Positions 13,601 to 24,300 are shown, numbered from the stretch's first letter. The stretch: 64,000 nucleotides of DNA from Eumeta japonica (GCA_005406025.1 BGZK01001583.1:62001-126000); one strand, 5' to 3'. Program-made: numbers and translations. Notes: generated from the sequence alone by a model not told the origin.

Positions 13601-16600
13601 AATGTGTAATGTGTATTAGCAAAGTGGATAATGGCATTAATATAAACACACATGTATGTGTGTTTATATTAATGTTGTTTAGTGTTTTGTTGTTTAACTA
13701 CTAAACTAAGTAGCGACTTATACAAGACACCTATACTATAAATTTCATCAATATACATCTTGTATTGTTTGAGTAAAATGCTTGTGACATACGAACGAAC
13801 GAACGGATATGATGAAACTATGAGCGTTCTGTTTGTGCCAATTTGGCTTAGAACCCTAAAAACGCAAATCGTAAAAATTTACAATAATAGATTGTACATG
13901 TTTAATTTATAGCAATTAGCCTTTTTATCTTTCAATGCTACTCGCTGTTATTGTTTTAACTCTATTTTCCACTTTCTTGCTACATATTACAATTTTTTTT
14001 TTTGTTTGGTAAATGACGTTCTACATGATTTTGTGAAGATTTATCGTTGTCAATATCGAAGCTATCGAATTTAAACTACCTTTTTTATTTACTAAATAAT
14101 CTCTCGACGCATTCAAAGGTTAACAATTATTTTAAACCATTATTTTTTACTTTATAAGGAATCGTTTTGTTACAAAAAGTTCTTAAATCACTGTTACCGA
14201 CGTACGATCGTAATAGTCGTGGCGTCACGTCGTAGAGAAATTTTGTAATTTTTACTTTGGAGAACACCAATAGAGAATGTTGCAACACAAGTTACAAAGT
14301 TACTTGTAGTGTGTAGAATCTTAATAAACCACCAGTTAGTTATTAGTAGGCTGGTGACTCGAGCTTCACCGGCCTTCTGATAGCTAACTAATGTGAATTC
14401 TACCTTGTAGAACTCGCACACTTTTACACTATTTGGTAGTGAAAACAAGACATATGAAAGAAACCATACCAATCGGCAATATGGCTATTATTTATATGCA
14501 AGTTCATGAGAGGCATATCCATTTCACTTTTCATCAACTCTTTGTAAGTATCTCTTTTAACCTCTAATAAAATATTGTGATACTATATTTTGCCTGCTTT
14601 TTCTAACGACTTGCACATGGTTAGAAAATCTTGTTTCAATTTGACTTTCTTCAAAACCTCAATATTCAATCAGATTTTGATCTCTTGTCTCTCGACCTCT
14701 GTCGCTTTCATTCCTTCTCATCTTATTCTATGCCTCCTTTTTGTCCTTCTCCTTCCTAATCCTCTATTCCTCTCCTCTCCAAGTAAAGTGAGCAAGGAAC
14801 AACTGACTAAATAAAATACTTATTATTATCTGCAAATTATCTATTTATAAAAAAGATGTACAGGTTAACAAAGTAATCTATATTTTATGTGACAATGAGT
14901 TCTAATGCTAAATATTGTCAAAATCTTAGGTCTTTTTTACTCAATATGGTGGAGTAATAAATCATAAAAATCGATTTACCAGTTGTTGTGTTACAAGAAG
15001 ACAAAAACTAAAGAAAACGAAGACAAACAAAAAGTAGCCCATATTCTTTCTCCAGCTTGAAGCTATTTTGTATCAAATTCCATGAAAACCGGGTTAGTAG
15101 TTTAGCCGTGACAATATATCAGACAAATAAAGTTACTTTCGTCTTTGTAATATTAATTACAAAGACGAAAGTAACTTTACTGTTATACTGCAATACACTG
15201 TATATTCATACTAATGTAATATATAGCGTATTGCAATGTATGGTAATGATGCATACACACACATATAAATATATTAATGTTTGTTTGTGTGTATGTATAC
15301 AGATTTAATTAATCTGTATATACACACACATGCTTGAGTGACTCCTATTGACAGATACATTGTATGTCAATGTATTGGTCATTTTGAGCTACTATACAAA
15401 GCTTTTAGCACAAGACGCACGTTCTAGTGGAGTCAGTCTCTGTCCAACAGTTCCTTACGGAAAAGACGAAAAGCCAAAGTTATTATGGGCAATTAGGTAC
15501 CACCATAACAGGTTCCTATTGAGAAGTAGAGTCTACACAATATACATCACATTTAATACTATACAAATCACATTTAATAATTATGCATGTGTGAGTGTGG
15601 ACAAGTGTTTAGTTGAACTACATTGGTTAAGATTCTGTATAATGCATATGTTATTTACTATGTTTTTTTAATATAACTGCAAATATAAGTTTGTATGCAG
15701 GATATTGAGAGCTTTACCATATTATTTTGAGACCATATATTTCTTGTAAGTTTTCCAGTAATAAGAAAGAACTAATTTCTGTACTTTTTTTAAAATTTAG
15801 GTTCTGTAATTTCTTGGATCAAATGGGAAAATGGTCAATTTTCATTTGCTTTATTAAATAATTTTAAAACTATTTATGTCAATATTATATAAAGAAATAC
15901 ATATTTGATACATTCACTACAATCCCATAGATTTGATACTTCACAAGATACAGATTGCAAAACTTTTTTTTTAATATACTAATTTACTCTAAAAGTGACC
16001 ACCATATTCAAAATTCATTTATTAATTTAGACGTCCGTGTTTGGGTCACAAAAATTCATATGCCTACCAAATGTTAACTGAATTGCTTCATTAGGATTGT
16101 TTTTCAAATGTATGTACCAGTGTACCTGTAATAAAGTTGACACAAAACCGAAATAAAACATTGAATTAATGATACGAGGAAGAAAAAGCCTATCGCAAAC
16201 AAAAACCATACAACTACCTAATACATAAAACAAGTTATTGAGTTTTACATCAGCAAGATACTATTATTTACTCCGTTTGCGGCTTTTACTTGGTATGAAT
16301 TCTAATAATTGCTATGAATTAATTTCAGTTTTACTTTTATCCCACAAATAATAATAATACACATCATTTTTACTTTTATATTTGTTTAATTTTCTGCTAC
16401 ACATTATTAAAAATAGATTAATTTCTTTTCAAAACATCAAATTTAGCCATATACTGACGTCACGCTTTTACGGTTCATTATTATGGCGCATCTAAAAAAT
16501 ATAAGTAACGTTTATATAGTGATGAACTCGACTCAATGACCACCCCCAACTTTTTCCTCTTATGTGTGCAAAATATAAACAATTAACAAAGTATGTTTTG

Positions 16601-19600
16601 TTTGAAGTCGTCTCGGCATCGCGCCTGCAAAGAGGAAGAAGTGGACATGGAGATGGAAGCGCATCGGCACCCGAAGCAGCTCGTCAGGGACTACCACACG
16701 TCAGGGAAGCATCCTTGGAGACACGCCTTCCGGAGGCACCTCGCGAAGAACTCGCACCTGTGGCTGCGGGACGAGGACCCGGCGGTCGACGTCAAGAAGT
16801 TAGAGGAGGAGACGATGGACGTCGACGAGGACGTCGTGAGCGATATGAAACGCGAATGTGAAACGGCGAACGGTTTAAGTGATATTAGTGTTAGTGATGA
16901 TAGGACTATGTTAGATCAGCGGGCCACGAGAGCTCTCAGGGATCACATCAGGAAACGGTCGTGGAGCGCCTGCAGCGACAGCAGTTACGACTCCGACTCC
17001 AGTTTGCTACCGGTCGAGGAGAATTTCAGGCAGTTTTTCGAAGAGGTTAATAGTAAATGGTGAGTTGATTTATTTCAATTCCTGTTCATTTCTCGTTATT
17101 CAGATACATCGAGCACATTTAGAAGTATGATGCTAGAGAATCGGGGGAATGTGGCTTGTAAATTGCAAAAATGCATTTACTGCAAATATGTTATAAGAGA
17201 GATTGTTCAACTGTATGGTATATTATCATTCATTATCTCTTCAAAAGATTATTCATTAAGTAATAAAGGGAAATGGTTATTATTCTTTCAGATTTTCATA
17301 TTACAATGTTATGTGAGATGAATTATGGAATTACACTAGTTTTAGGGTTTTCTAATCAAAAACCAAAAAGGAACCATTTTATTCGCATCTCGATCATCCT
17401 TCTGTTTGTTTCTATGTTGCAGCCTTATAATTATTTCTCATAAAATTATTCAAATAGGTGTTTCATTTACACTGTATCTGTACAATTACCTAAAGAAATT
17501 ACGAAAATCGAGATTTAGAGGTCCATAAAACCGAGGAATGGAAAAATTTTTGTTGTACATTCCATAATGTAAGGAACGTATGATAGATAGGTATTTAAAA
17601 TTGTATTAAAGATTTGTATAGGTCTATATTTTGTGGTTTGTTAGCTTCCAAAATTGTTACATTTGAATAACTTATGTAACTTTTGAACCACATGTTTTAA
17701 AAATTCCAAAATGAATTCATACTAATATATCTTTAAAAGTAAATTCAAAGGAAATTACTGTCAATAAAATCCTACAATTGTGTAGATATTTGTAATTTTC
17801 AATTGTCAATAGTACCATTTTAATGATGGACTCATTTTGAACACTCATATGGATTTTAATGCATTGAGTATGTTTCAATTCAAATATATATTTTTACTCA
17901 TTTATTAAATTTTTCAAACTTTTAAAGAGTAAGGCTACTTATATACAACAGTAACATATATTTGATTTTATGCATTTTCAGATTTCACCTTATTTTGTTG
18001 TTGTTATGGAACCCTAGATGCAGTAGTCCACTTTGACCTTGGCCAGTTTTCTATTATTCATGTACTGTTTTGAGAACTGTGAACAGTTATCTCAAGGGGC
18101 AGAGCTCATTTTTAATTGAGCTATTCCTTTGTTTTTTTTTTTATGTCAAATTATTTTAGTCATAAATAGTATTAGCTCTGGAAGTATTTACTAATCTAAA
18201 TATGAGCTGTGATATAATTTTACGACAGTTTTAAAAATTATGATGGATTCATTACTCTATCAAAAAATATATATACTCTTTATAACTTGGTTATCTTTCT
18301 TACTTGTCTATGTTTTATGAAATTTAATTTTGTGAAATATAAATTAAGAACTACTGTCAATATTGATATTTGTGCAGGTCACTGCCTATTTTCTAAAGTA
18401 ATCTCATAAACCATGGCCTATATACTAATTTCCCAATGCGGCTTTCTGTTTTTATGAAGTGTGTTCCTTGCTATTATTTTTTAATGAAATGTAGAATTAA
18501 TAGATTTGATTTTTGTTTTTGTATTGGCTTCTATAAAAATGTTTCGTCTCAAATACAGGTTACACTTCCGACCTAAAACACCGCCAGCGGAGTCCCCACG
18601 GCCCACGTCTCCTAGCTTGGGCGACGACCTAGTGGCGGTGGGAGCGGATACGCCACTAGCTGTGGAGCTGTATGCGTGGGGTCAAGATGAACCACTTAGT
18701 GCTGCTGAGCTCACACTGCGCGAACTGCACGAACTGCAAGCGTCTGATGTTGATACTAGTGGTGGTGCGCTCGATGCTGCGCCTGACGACCTACTCTCTG
18801 AGAACTTCACAGGCCTCACCGACGCTCAGCTCGAGAGCATCCTTGCTGAAACTGTGGCTGACGACGCTCGCCGTGGTGACGACATCCTCGAGGAGCTCGT
18901 GCGCGAAGTCGCCCTCGATCCTAAGGAGCATTTTTTATCGCGTGGCCAGAGCGCGGCCTCCGGGCGCGCCGCCTCTGGCCTCGTCCCGCCAACCCCCGCG
19001 GCGCCCGCCACTCAATCTTCCCCACAACCGCGTCGACGCGCCAGCTTCGGCTCCAGCGTCGTTGGCGTCAGTGCACTTACGGCTGATGAGTTGCCGTTAC
19101 TACTGGCAACGCCGCATTCGCCCGACCCGCCCCCAGCGCCCGAGCCAACACCCGCGTCCACGTCTGCGGCCACGACTGCGTCCACTGCTGCTACGACTAC
19201 ACAAACCACATCCAGTGTCTCTGCTGCTTCGCCCATACCGATGGCGACGTCCTCGCCGAAGCCTACGGCTTCGCTGGTCTCGACGACCCCCTTCATGTCG
19301 AAAATCTCTTCTGCTCCGACCGCCACGTCCGCGCCTTCCCCCGTACCCGCCGCCAAAATAATAGTCGAAGAGGTTAATGAGGTGCTGCATGGTAGACCTG
19401 AAGCGCGGCGGCCGCGGCATGCGCGCGATGACGTCTCCCTCACCGAAGAGGTGCAGGTGGCGCACGGCGTCCATCTCAAAACCGTGCACAACAAACATTC
19501 TCCCCTCAAGAAGCACATCATCACAAGTGCACCACACCGCAATGCTAACGCCGTTGCGCAACCCGCCATCGTCGTCTCGTCAGCGTCGGCGTCTGCAGTG

Positions 19601-21022
19601 AGCGGCGGGGCGGACACAGCGCACGGCCAGCCCGCGCCGCAGATCGTAACGGTGGCTGTGTCGGAGAACCTCAAAGTTCGATTGCAGAATCACCTTCTAT
19701 CGGCACAACAAGCTGCCGTCGGCCTAGTTCAAAATGGTCCGCTTACCGTCAGCGCCGCGCACGGTGTATCAGTCAGTGGTGCAGCGGTAGTGAGCAATGC
19801 AGCCACAGCCGTGAGTACGGGTTCAGTATCTACGTCGAGTACACGGCGCGTATCGGGTGGGGCACCCGTAGTGCATTTGGCAGCGAGTGCGTTACAACAA
19901 AAACAGTTGCAACTGACGCCACCTGTGGTGGTGGGTACGCAGCACACGTTGCAACACGTGCCTTCTAACAAGTTGAAGGTGGTGCACGCCAATGCACTAA
20001 CGCATACACAACGAGCTCAACTTCTTGCGCAAAGTCGTGCTGCGGCCGGCGGGTTGACGCATTTGCCTGCTGTTGTTTCACTCGCCACGCTCGCCGAGGG
20101 CAAACCCGGTCCTGCACCCGCCACACCTTCGGCGCCCGCGTTGCAACTTAAAGCGGCGCCCGGTTCTGTCGCTCAGTTCTTTGAGATCAAAGGTGGACCG
20201 TTAGCCAAGGGCCATCAATTGGTGAACGTAGTGCGACAACCTCATCCCGCTAAAGCGACGGTGGCTCGTTTCGACCTTAACGATCCTAAAAAACGTGGCA
20301 CACACTTGTTAGCCACATTCGATGGCACGCTCAAGAGTAACCTGTCGGCGACGACGGCAGTGGCGGGTGCGCCACGGCCCCATCGACTTTCGCTGGCCAG
20401 CCTCGACGGCCGGCACCTAGTTCGCACTGCGATACCCGGCGTCCGTGCACCTCATCTGCGTCATCAGATTCAGTTTAAGAACCGTACGCTACAAGTGGCG
20501 CGAGCCGAGCACGCGACGGCGGGCGGCGCGCAGGCCGTCAGCGTCGCCCACAGCGGAGTGTCCGGGACCAGTAATGCGAGCGTCGGCACCGTCATGAGCG
20601 GGCAGGCCGGTTCGATAACGATCGCTACGGCGGGCAAGAGCTCCGCACTCCCGAGTACGGTGGTGGCAAATTTGCTGCAGAAGAATGTGGCGCACCTGCA
20701 AAAGGGTCAAAAAATTGCGATATCGGGCACGATGGGCGCCGTGGGCGTGCAGCCGCTGGCCGCCAACATGCAGGCCATCGCGTTCACGGCGCAGCAGCTG
20801 AAGGCGCGGCAGGCGCGTCTCATCACACAACCCCGTGCACCGCCTCAGCCCGAAATAATAGAAGCGTCGACGTCGCCGGCGGGCTCGTCTTCGAGCAACG
20901 CATCGATACCGGCGGACGGCGGGCTGGAGGCCGTCGCCGTGACCGAGAGCGCTGACGCGGCCGCCACCAACGGCGCCGTGCGGCGCCGGCCCGCCGACAC
21001 GATGCCCATGGAGGTTACGTGA
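1479..21022 (+). CDS. E(Pc): Enhancer of Polycomb, 5'-truncated by the window, ten exons
   Basis: Scaffold subunit of the nuclear NuA4/Tip60 histone acetyltransferase complex; in the family the N-terminal EPcA region binds the catalytic and ING subunits. Exons, read from GT/AG borders and continuous phase, are 1479-1627, 4780-4892, 5438-5635, 8057-8195, 9570-9639, 10831-10988, 12779-12867, 13427-13574, 16608-17059 and 18559-21022, giving about 1325 residues with every junction in frame. Recognisable family blocks in order are: LEKSSGQ with YDYWLNKRLK; NNPYLAFRRRTEKMQTRKNR; KNDESSYEKMLKLRRDL; PQYTAVSLGVNTVT; DDGPFAFTRKPGC; GFARRRMGRGGRVLLDR; LHFRPKTPP; and the terminal MEVT shared with vertebrate EPC1. 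The first exons (start codon, most of the EPcA N-terminus) lie upstream of the window. No frame breaks were seen. The next gene, KANSL2, converges on it from the right. Confidence 0.95.
2657..2806 (+). repeat. dispersed repeat, copy 1
   Basis: Shares a diverged ~150-base block with 13722-13860 in the same orientation (ACAAGACACCT..ACTATAAATTTCATCAATATAC through to CCATTTTGGCTCGGAACC). It ends in a run of ACGGACATACGGACGG. Confidence 0.7.
3165..3260 (+). repeat. lepidopteran-type dispersed repeat head
   Basis: GGGTTCCGTACTTCAAAAGG followed by AACCCTTTTAGGATTAC and a GTCTGTCCGTCCGTCTGTC tract, a form commonly seen in moth genomes. Family name not assigned. Confidence 0.5.
4205..4540 (-). pseudogene. 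open ORF with a mariner-like N-terminal word
   Basis: A 111-codon ORF whose middle, REHWRAIICYDFKVG, resembles the start of mariner transposases (EH.RAIIxYDFKxG). The following residues do not continue as a transposase and no catalytic Asp residues follow. Probably a fragment of a mariner-derived repeat inside an E(Pc) intron. Confidence 0.35.
4780..4892 (+). CDS. E(Pc): E(Pc) exon with the RRRTEKMQTRKNR block
   Basis: The exon follows acceptor AATTTCAG, starts in phase 0 with QHPLILSVRTES and runs through NNPYLAFRRRTEKMQ to a split arginine codon (AG) at donor GTCAGG. It fills exactly the gap between KRLKT and KNDESSY expected from insect and vertebrate homologues. An overlapping 83-codon ORF in another frame (4734-4985) is spurious. 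Confidence 0.92.
4893..5437. other. E(Pc) intron, nothing seen
   Basis: A 545-base AT-rich intron without recognised repeats or genes. Confidence 0.5.
5438..5635 (+). CDS. E(Pc): E(Pc) exon with the SSYEKMLKLRRDL helix
   Basis: One base completes the split arginine, then 65 codons follow: KNDESSYEKMLKLRRDL, an Arg/Lys-rich helical stretch, and AEIAHA. It ends with CA before GTCAGT. The reading frame happens to stay open past the donor, but that tail is the edge of a MITE that starts at 5678. Confidence 0.92.
5678..6200. mobile_element. Tigger/pogo-type MITE, copy 1
   Basis: Terminal inverted repeats CAGCGGAATCTCAATAACTC and its complement form ending GAGTTATTGAGATTCCACTG, with TA right of the right end. 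The interior is nearly the same as the copy at 40130-40631 in the same orientation. No transposase. It starts 42 bases after an E(Pc) splice donor. Confidence 0.8.
6201..8056. other. rest of E(Pc) intron
   Basis: A repeat fragment at about 6212-6670 (ACCGACCAAGTCCGAAA, GAGAGAGACAGACGAACAGACTGACAG), then plain AT-rich DNA with no gene. Confidence 0.45.
8057..8195 (+). CDS. E(Pc): E(Pc) exon with PQYTAVSLGV
   Basis: Acceptor CCGTAG; one base completes Gln, then 46 codons give PQYTAVSLGVNTVTAAAGYRR and a Pro-rich tail ending DQPRQ at donor GTGAAT. This replaces the PTYAIPIIPI segment of vertebrate EPC1. Confidence 0.88.
8196..9569. other. E(Pc) intron, nothing seen
   Basis: AT-rich, only random ORFs (for example 8714-8932 and 9093-9311, both T/F/I/N-rich). 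Confidence 0.5.
9570..9639 (+). CDS. E(Pc): E(Pc) small basic exon
   Basis: A 70-base GC-rich exon between TTGTTCCAG and GTGAGT. In the continuing frame it encodes REKRPHKRRPRRPHG and a short tail, a basic patch like the Lys/Arg-rich linker of other E(Pc) proteins. Phase 0 in and phase 1 out both fit the flanking exons. Confidence 0.82.
9640..10830. other. E(Pc) intron, nothing seen
   Basis: AT-rich with no recognised repeat. The ORF overlapping its end (10707-11018) is the next exon read through its acceptor. Confidence 0.5.
10831..10988 (+). CDS. E(Pc): E(Pc) exon with DDGPFAFTRKPGC
   Basis: Acceptor CATACAG; two bases complete Asp, then 52 codons with an acidic TSSEEEYV stretch, a Gly/Ala/Pro linker and the strongly conserved block DGPFAFTRKPGCYYEL. 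The donor is GTCAGT, phase 0. Confidence 0.92.
10989..12778. other. E(Pc) intron holding a SINE head
   Basis: AT-rich apart from the tRNA-like segment at 11955-12020. Confidence 0.5.
11955..12020 (-). repeat. tRNA-derived SINE head
   Basis: On the minus strand, GTCGGCTCAGCGGTTAAGA resembles an RNA polymerase III A box (TGGCTCAGYGG) and, about 30 bases later, GGTACCGGGTACGACC resembles a B box. It cannot fold as a functional tRNA that I can see and lies in an intron, so a SINE is more likely than a tRNA gene. Confidence 0.5.
12779..12867 (+). CDS. E(Pc): E(Pc) linker exon
   Basis: An 89-base GC-rich exon between CCGCACAG and GTAATT. It encodes PTATLYGDPVDPDDATKD and ends LDYKQ plus two bases of Arg, feeding the next exon in frame. 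It lies where homologues have the region before the GFARRR block. Confidence 0.85.
12868..13426. other. E(Pc) intron, nothing seen
   Basis: AT-rich, no recognised repeats or ORFs. Confidence 0.5.
13427..13574 (+). CDS. E(Pc): E(Pc) exon with GFARRRMGRGGR
   Basis: Acceptor CTTACAG. It encodes YTLTSLSEPYSRCVGFARR followed by RMGRGGRVLLDRVPTPLDDL, nearly identical to the family block FARRRVGRGGRVLLDR, and ends TFNK at donor GTAACC in phase 0. Confidence 0.94.
13636..13673. repeat. perfect palindrome, 18-base arms
   Basis: Arms ATTAATATAAACACACAT and its exact complement are separated by GT. It lies 61 bases after an E(Pc) donor. Confidence 0.85.
13722..13860 (+). repeat. dispersed repeat, copy 2
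   Basis: Diverged copy of 2657-2806, same orientation, including ATAAATTTCATCAATATAC and a CGAACGAACGAACGG tract. Confidence 0.7.
13861..16607. other. E(Pc) intron with repeat debris
   Basis: Holds a lepidopteran repeat tail with an inverted duplication at 15057-15180 and CA/TA-rich tracts at 15250-15330. No gene. Confidence 0.5.
15129..15178. repeat. perfect inverted repeat, 23-base arms
   Basis: AAAGTTACTTTCGTCTTTG.. and its exact complement around ATTA. One arm resembles the TTACTTTCGCATTTATAATATTAGT-type tail of common moth repeats, so it is probably two tails joined head to head. Confidence 0.85.
16608..17059 (+). CDS. E(Pc): E(Pc) exon with an acidic/His-rich insert before LHFRPKTP
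   Basis: A 452-base exon entering in phase 0 after GTTTGAAG and leaving with TG at GTGAGT; the first base of the next exon completes Trp. It encodes about 150 residues: a His/Arg-rich part (HPWRHAFRRHLAKNSHLW), an acidic part (EEETMDVDEDVVSDM), a Ser/Asp stretch (SACSDSSYDSDSSLL) and a conserved end, FRQFFEEVNSKW. The matching vertebrate linker is roughly half this length. The acceptor choice is my inference from frame; there is an in-frame ATG at 16593 just upstream. Confidence 0.87.
17060..18558. other. E(Pc) intron, nothing seen
   Basis: AT-rich; only a weak repeat trace near 17345-17430 and 18000-18015 (AACCCTAGATGCAG). No gene. Confidence 0.45.
18559..21022 (+). CDS. E(Pc): E(Pc) terminal exon, low-complexity C-terminal half
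   Basis: A 2464-base exon giving 820 residues plus TGA. It opens with LHFRPKTPPAESPRP, matching HFRPRTPS in vertebrates. A long Ala/Ser/Thr/Val/His/Gln-rich region follows, with patches such as LVNVVRQPHPAKATVARFD, and it closes TMPMEVT as in vertebrate EPC1. The low-complexity part is expected to be largely disordered. Many long antisense and shifted-frame ORFs here are by-products of high GC. The stop is TGA followed by C, and the frame stays open for 28 more codons. Confidence 0.94.
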
Positions 21023-21109
21023 CGATCGCAGGCGGACGGGGCCGCGACCGCGCCGCAGCAGCACGACGCCGCTCAGCAAACCTTGCAGCAGCCGTTGGTC
21101 GTGTTCTAG
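21023..21109 (+). other. in-frame open extension after the E(Pc) TGA (readthrough candidate)
   Basis: Directly after TGA (21020-21022) the same frame is open for 28 codons to TAG at 21107. It reads as a Gln/Ala-rich peptide (TAPQQHDAAQQTLQQPLVVF at its end), much like the preceding coding sequence. The stop context is TGA-C, the leakiest one, and programmed readthrough is common in insects. GC-rich 3' UTR open by chance is the alternative. Confidence 0.35.
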
Positions 21110-21206
21110 CCGACGGTGTAGACGTATACGTGAGCGGCTCGCCCGCACCGCCCGCCGTCACGGCACGCGGTCCAGCGGGCGACCGGCGGAGCTCACGTGT
21201 GGTCAT

Positions 21207-21245
21207 ATTCTAGTCCACGGTGTAGGCTAAACCGTGGACTAAAAT
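21207..21245 (+). other. strong stem-loop in the E(Pc) 3' UTR
   Basis: Arms 21207-21221 and 21231-21245 pair with 14 of 15 matches around a 9-base loop; the core TAGTCCACGGT pairs perfectly. It lies about 185 bases after the stop. The same TTCTAG..CACGGTGTAG motif also occurs near 21103-21120 without its partner arm. Confidence 0.6.
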
Positions 21246-24200
21246 TTACCGCCCAAGCTACGACAAGGATAAAGAAGATGATAGTTTATATTACTTTATA
21301 TTATATTCAACTATCGAATTTTAATCACGGGCAACAGACATTGTTGTACAGCGGCATGCGCAAATGTTCAAATGGATCAAATAGTATGTCACTACAAGTA
21401 AACAACTCAATGATGTCTATGTTCATGAAGCTATGACTATTGAATCAACAGTTAGCAAGTGTTAGCTCAGTCTGTGGAAACATTAGATTGATATAATCAA
21501 ATCTCACTCATAAACATGACTATTATTTCTAATCATCACGATTACTTAGAACCGCTCAAGAGAGATGTATACACATTGTGCGTGGTAAATTGCAGACACA
21601 ATGATTATGTTTTATTATAATTGCAATTAATAACTGTTTTTCTTTTTTTATTTGTGTAACATTCAGTTGACTTTAGCAACAATGAAGTTGTAGTTTACCG
21701 AAATTTAGAATTGGATTGTTGTTATAAACATAGAACTTCATGATGAAGTTAGAAAAAAGTGCTATACTTATATAGTTTTTTATTTATGCAATCATTATAT
21801 ATATTTGCAATAGTTTATCACTTCGTGCTTATTGGCTATTTAAAATGAAATTCAGTTGTTGGTTGGCTAAGTATTTGAATGTCCGAAAGTATACTAATTT
21901 TTTCAGCGTAACTAGCATGTGGGTATTCTGTCTACATCGTGGTGTTCTGTGATGATATGCATGTAGCAATAGAAATAGTAAACCAATAAGGGTAATACGC
22001 AGAGCAATCAAGGATTGTGCACTAAAATAGATGACAGTAGGTGCTAATGCGTTATCATTAAAACTCTAAGGCGGCTCGCTCACTATCTGTGTAGACTTTT
22101 GGTGTGGCTTTACAATGATAATCTCACTCTGAATATTTTGTTTTGGGATCATCCAAAGAGCTTAACGTTTACTATAAATTTGTATTTTGTAACAAATACT
22201 GATTGTAATGAAAAGAAAAGCATTAAATCGAAAATTTAGTATTCACAAACGTTTTTATCTACCCAGTAGATCATATTGAATTTCTCAATATCTGTAAAAG
22301 GCGTTATACTTGATTAGAATAGTGAATTAATTTCATTTTGTTGAAGGTAGCCAAGCCATTTTATTTTTTTAGATGAATGGTAAAAAAGTAGATTATTTTC
22401 ATAGTACTTCATTGAGTAGTTGCTGACAATTTTACAACTGCCGACACTGAAAGAAAAAGAAATGTTGATGCAGATCGCTTTTATAAAGTTTACAAGTATA
22501 TTGTAATTTATGATGCAGTGTTTTAGTATTTTATTTGTGTGTTAGGAAGGGTTGTCTGTCTAAAATAAAATCTTTTTAACATGGTATATAGTTTGCAACA
22601 ATTGATGAAAACTTTAATGGCTAAGATTGTATTTCTAAATTGTAAAAGATATTTTTTTAAGGTCATTCAAAATAGCATTCTCTTATTGTTGTGAACAAAC
22701 TGTCTCAAATGACGTTTTTAAGTGGTGGTGACGTATTTTAGAACTATGTTTGTTTAGTTTTAGTACGTTTTTGACAATGTGATTGCTTTTCTGCACATAT
22801 TTTCGACTAAAATTTGGTGTCAAAGATTATGTGCTTATAAAATATATAATTTGGTGATTTCGTAAGTGTCAACTGTATGCACTTATGTCCAATTATTGTT
22901 TAGCTTAGAGGAAAAAATTGGTTTTCAAATTTTGAAATGGACAACTCACACAAACAGCGTAAGTTAAATAAATGCTTCTGAAAATGCACACTGCGTCATA
23001 AATTACATTGAATTTATTATGGAGAATATAGTATTTACTATATAGTGCAAATATGACTGTTTTTATCAAATTTAATTCATATTGTTTGTTTTAACCGGTG
23101 AAAGCCTATAAAGGAATTATGCAACTGTAGAAGTTTTTTTGGTTATTATTTCATTATGCTTCTTCGAAAATAACTTCAAATAACGTGTGGACATATTAAT
23201 GTTGCTTCCAAATTTTGTCCCATAGACAAAATAGATTGCTTGTTTTGTATTAAGCTCATATTCTATGAATAAAAGAAAGTTTCAATTCTGTCTATGACAG
23301 CTATTAAAATAATTATTATCAAATGAGGAAATTTACGAAAATAGTATGAAAAACGAAGGTTCTTCTTTCGTTTTATATGATAACAAATGTAGCCATGTGT
23401 AGGCGTTTAATATTCAAATTCCTTATCGTAATAATTTAAATTAAATTGTTACCGGTCCGTTTTTCAAAGGTATAATGAAAAAAAACTGACACTTGCTTAT
23501 GCAATGTAATAATTATTAGCTTCATATTTATGTTAATTATTTTATTAAGCGGTTAAAACTATATACACGTCATTGTACTAAATTATTATTTTTAAATGGT
23601 TTACTTTTGTCGTAGTCTTGATTTAAAATGTGATTTTAATGATGCATATATACAAAAAGGCAACTTCGAGCTCAGAGCTGCATGTGTAACATCATAATTT
23701 AATTGTTTACGATAAAACACGAAATGGAACAGACGACATGGAAAACAAGTTATATGCCAAATAATAGTTGTAAATTTTTTATTACAATAAGTCATAAAAT
23801 TAAAAAAGAACTAGTTTACGCAGTTAGCTAATGTTTGTTTATTTTTTTATTATTTTATTATAATGCCATCTAACTGAAAATGTTGCAAATGTGGCTCTGG
23901 CTTATTTAAAATGATTCATTTTATCTACTTGTAATTTAGGATTGACACTGGACGCTAAAGACCATTGGACGACATTGTTTGTCATTTGGAAAACATTGTA
24001 TTCATTCAAAAGGTGTTTTTCTAATGGTATAATTTTTCATTTGGAAATTGATCCACTTTGGATTTTTGGAAAACATTGAATAATGCAAGTTAGTTTATCC
24101 CTTAGCGTAATCATCATTAAATATTATATTATGTTGTAAACATTGGCAATGGCCTACATATTTGTAAAGTAAAAACGATTCTTAACTATGAGAATAGAGA

Positions 24201-24300
24201 TATTTATGATGAGTAAAAATGGAAACATAACAAATTGAAAAAAAAAATGTCTGTTCGTATACAACCTAGGCGGAAAATAATCAACGCTTCTGTAAGTATA
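21246..24300 (+). other. AT-rich presumed E(Pc) 3' UTR or downstream DNA, no gene seen
   Basis: No ORF with coding character and no recognised transposon. Several AATAAA hexamers occur, for example near 22967 and 23266, so proximal 3' ends are possible. How much of this is transcribed cannot be told from sequence. Confidence 0.4.

Noticed and set aside
18672..20427. Long ORFs in other frames and antisense within the last E(Pc) exon
   Set aside because: They are by-products of high GC in a real 820-codon frame; their residue composition (Arg/Pro or Cys/Thr-rich) matches frame-shifted reading.
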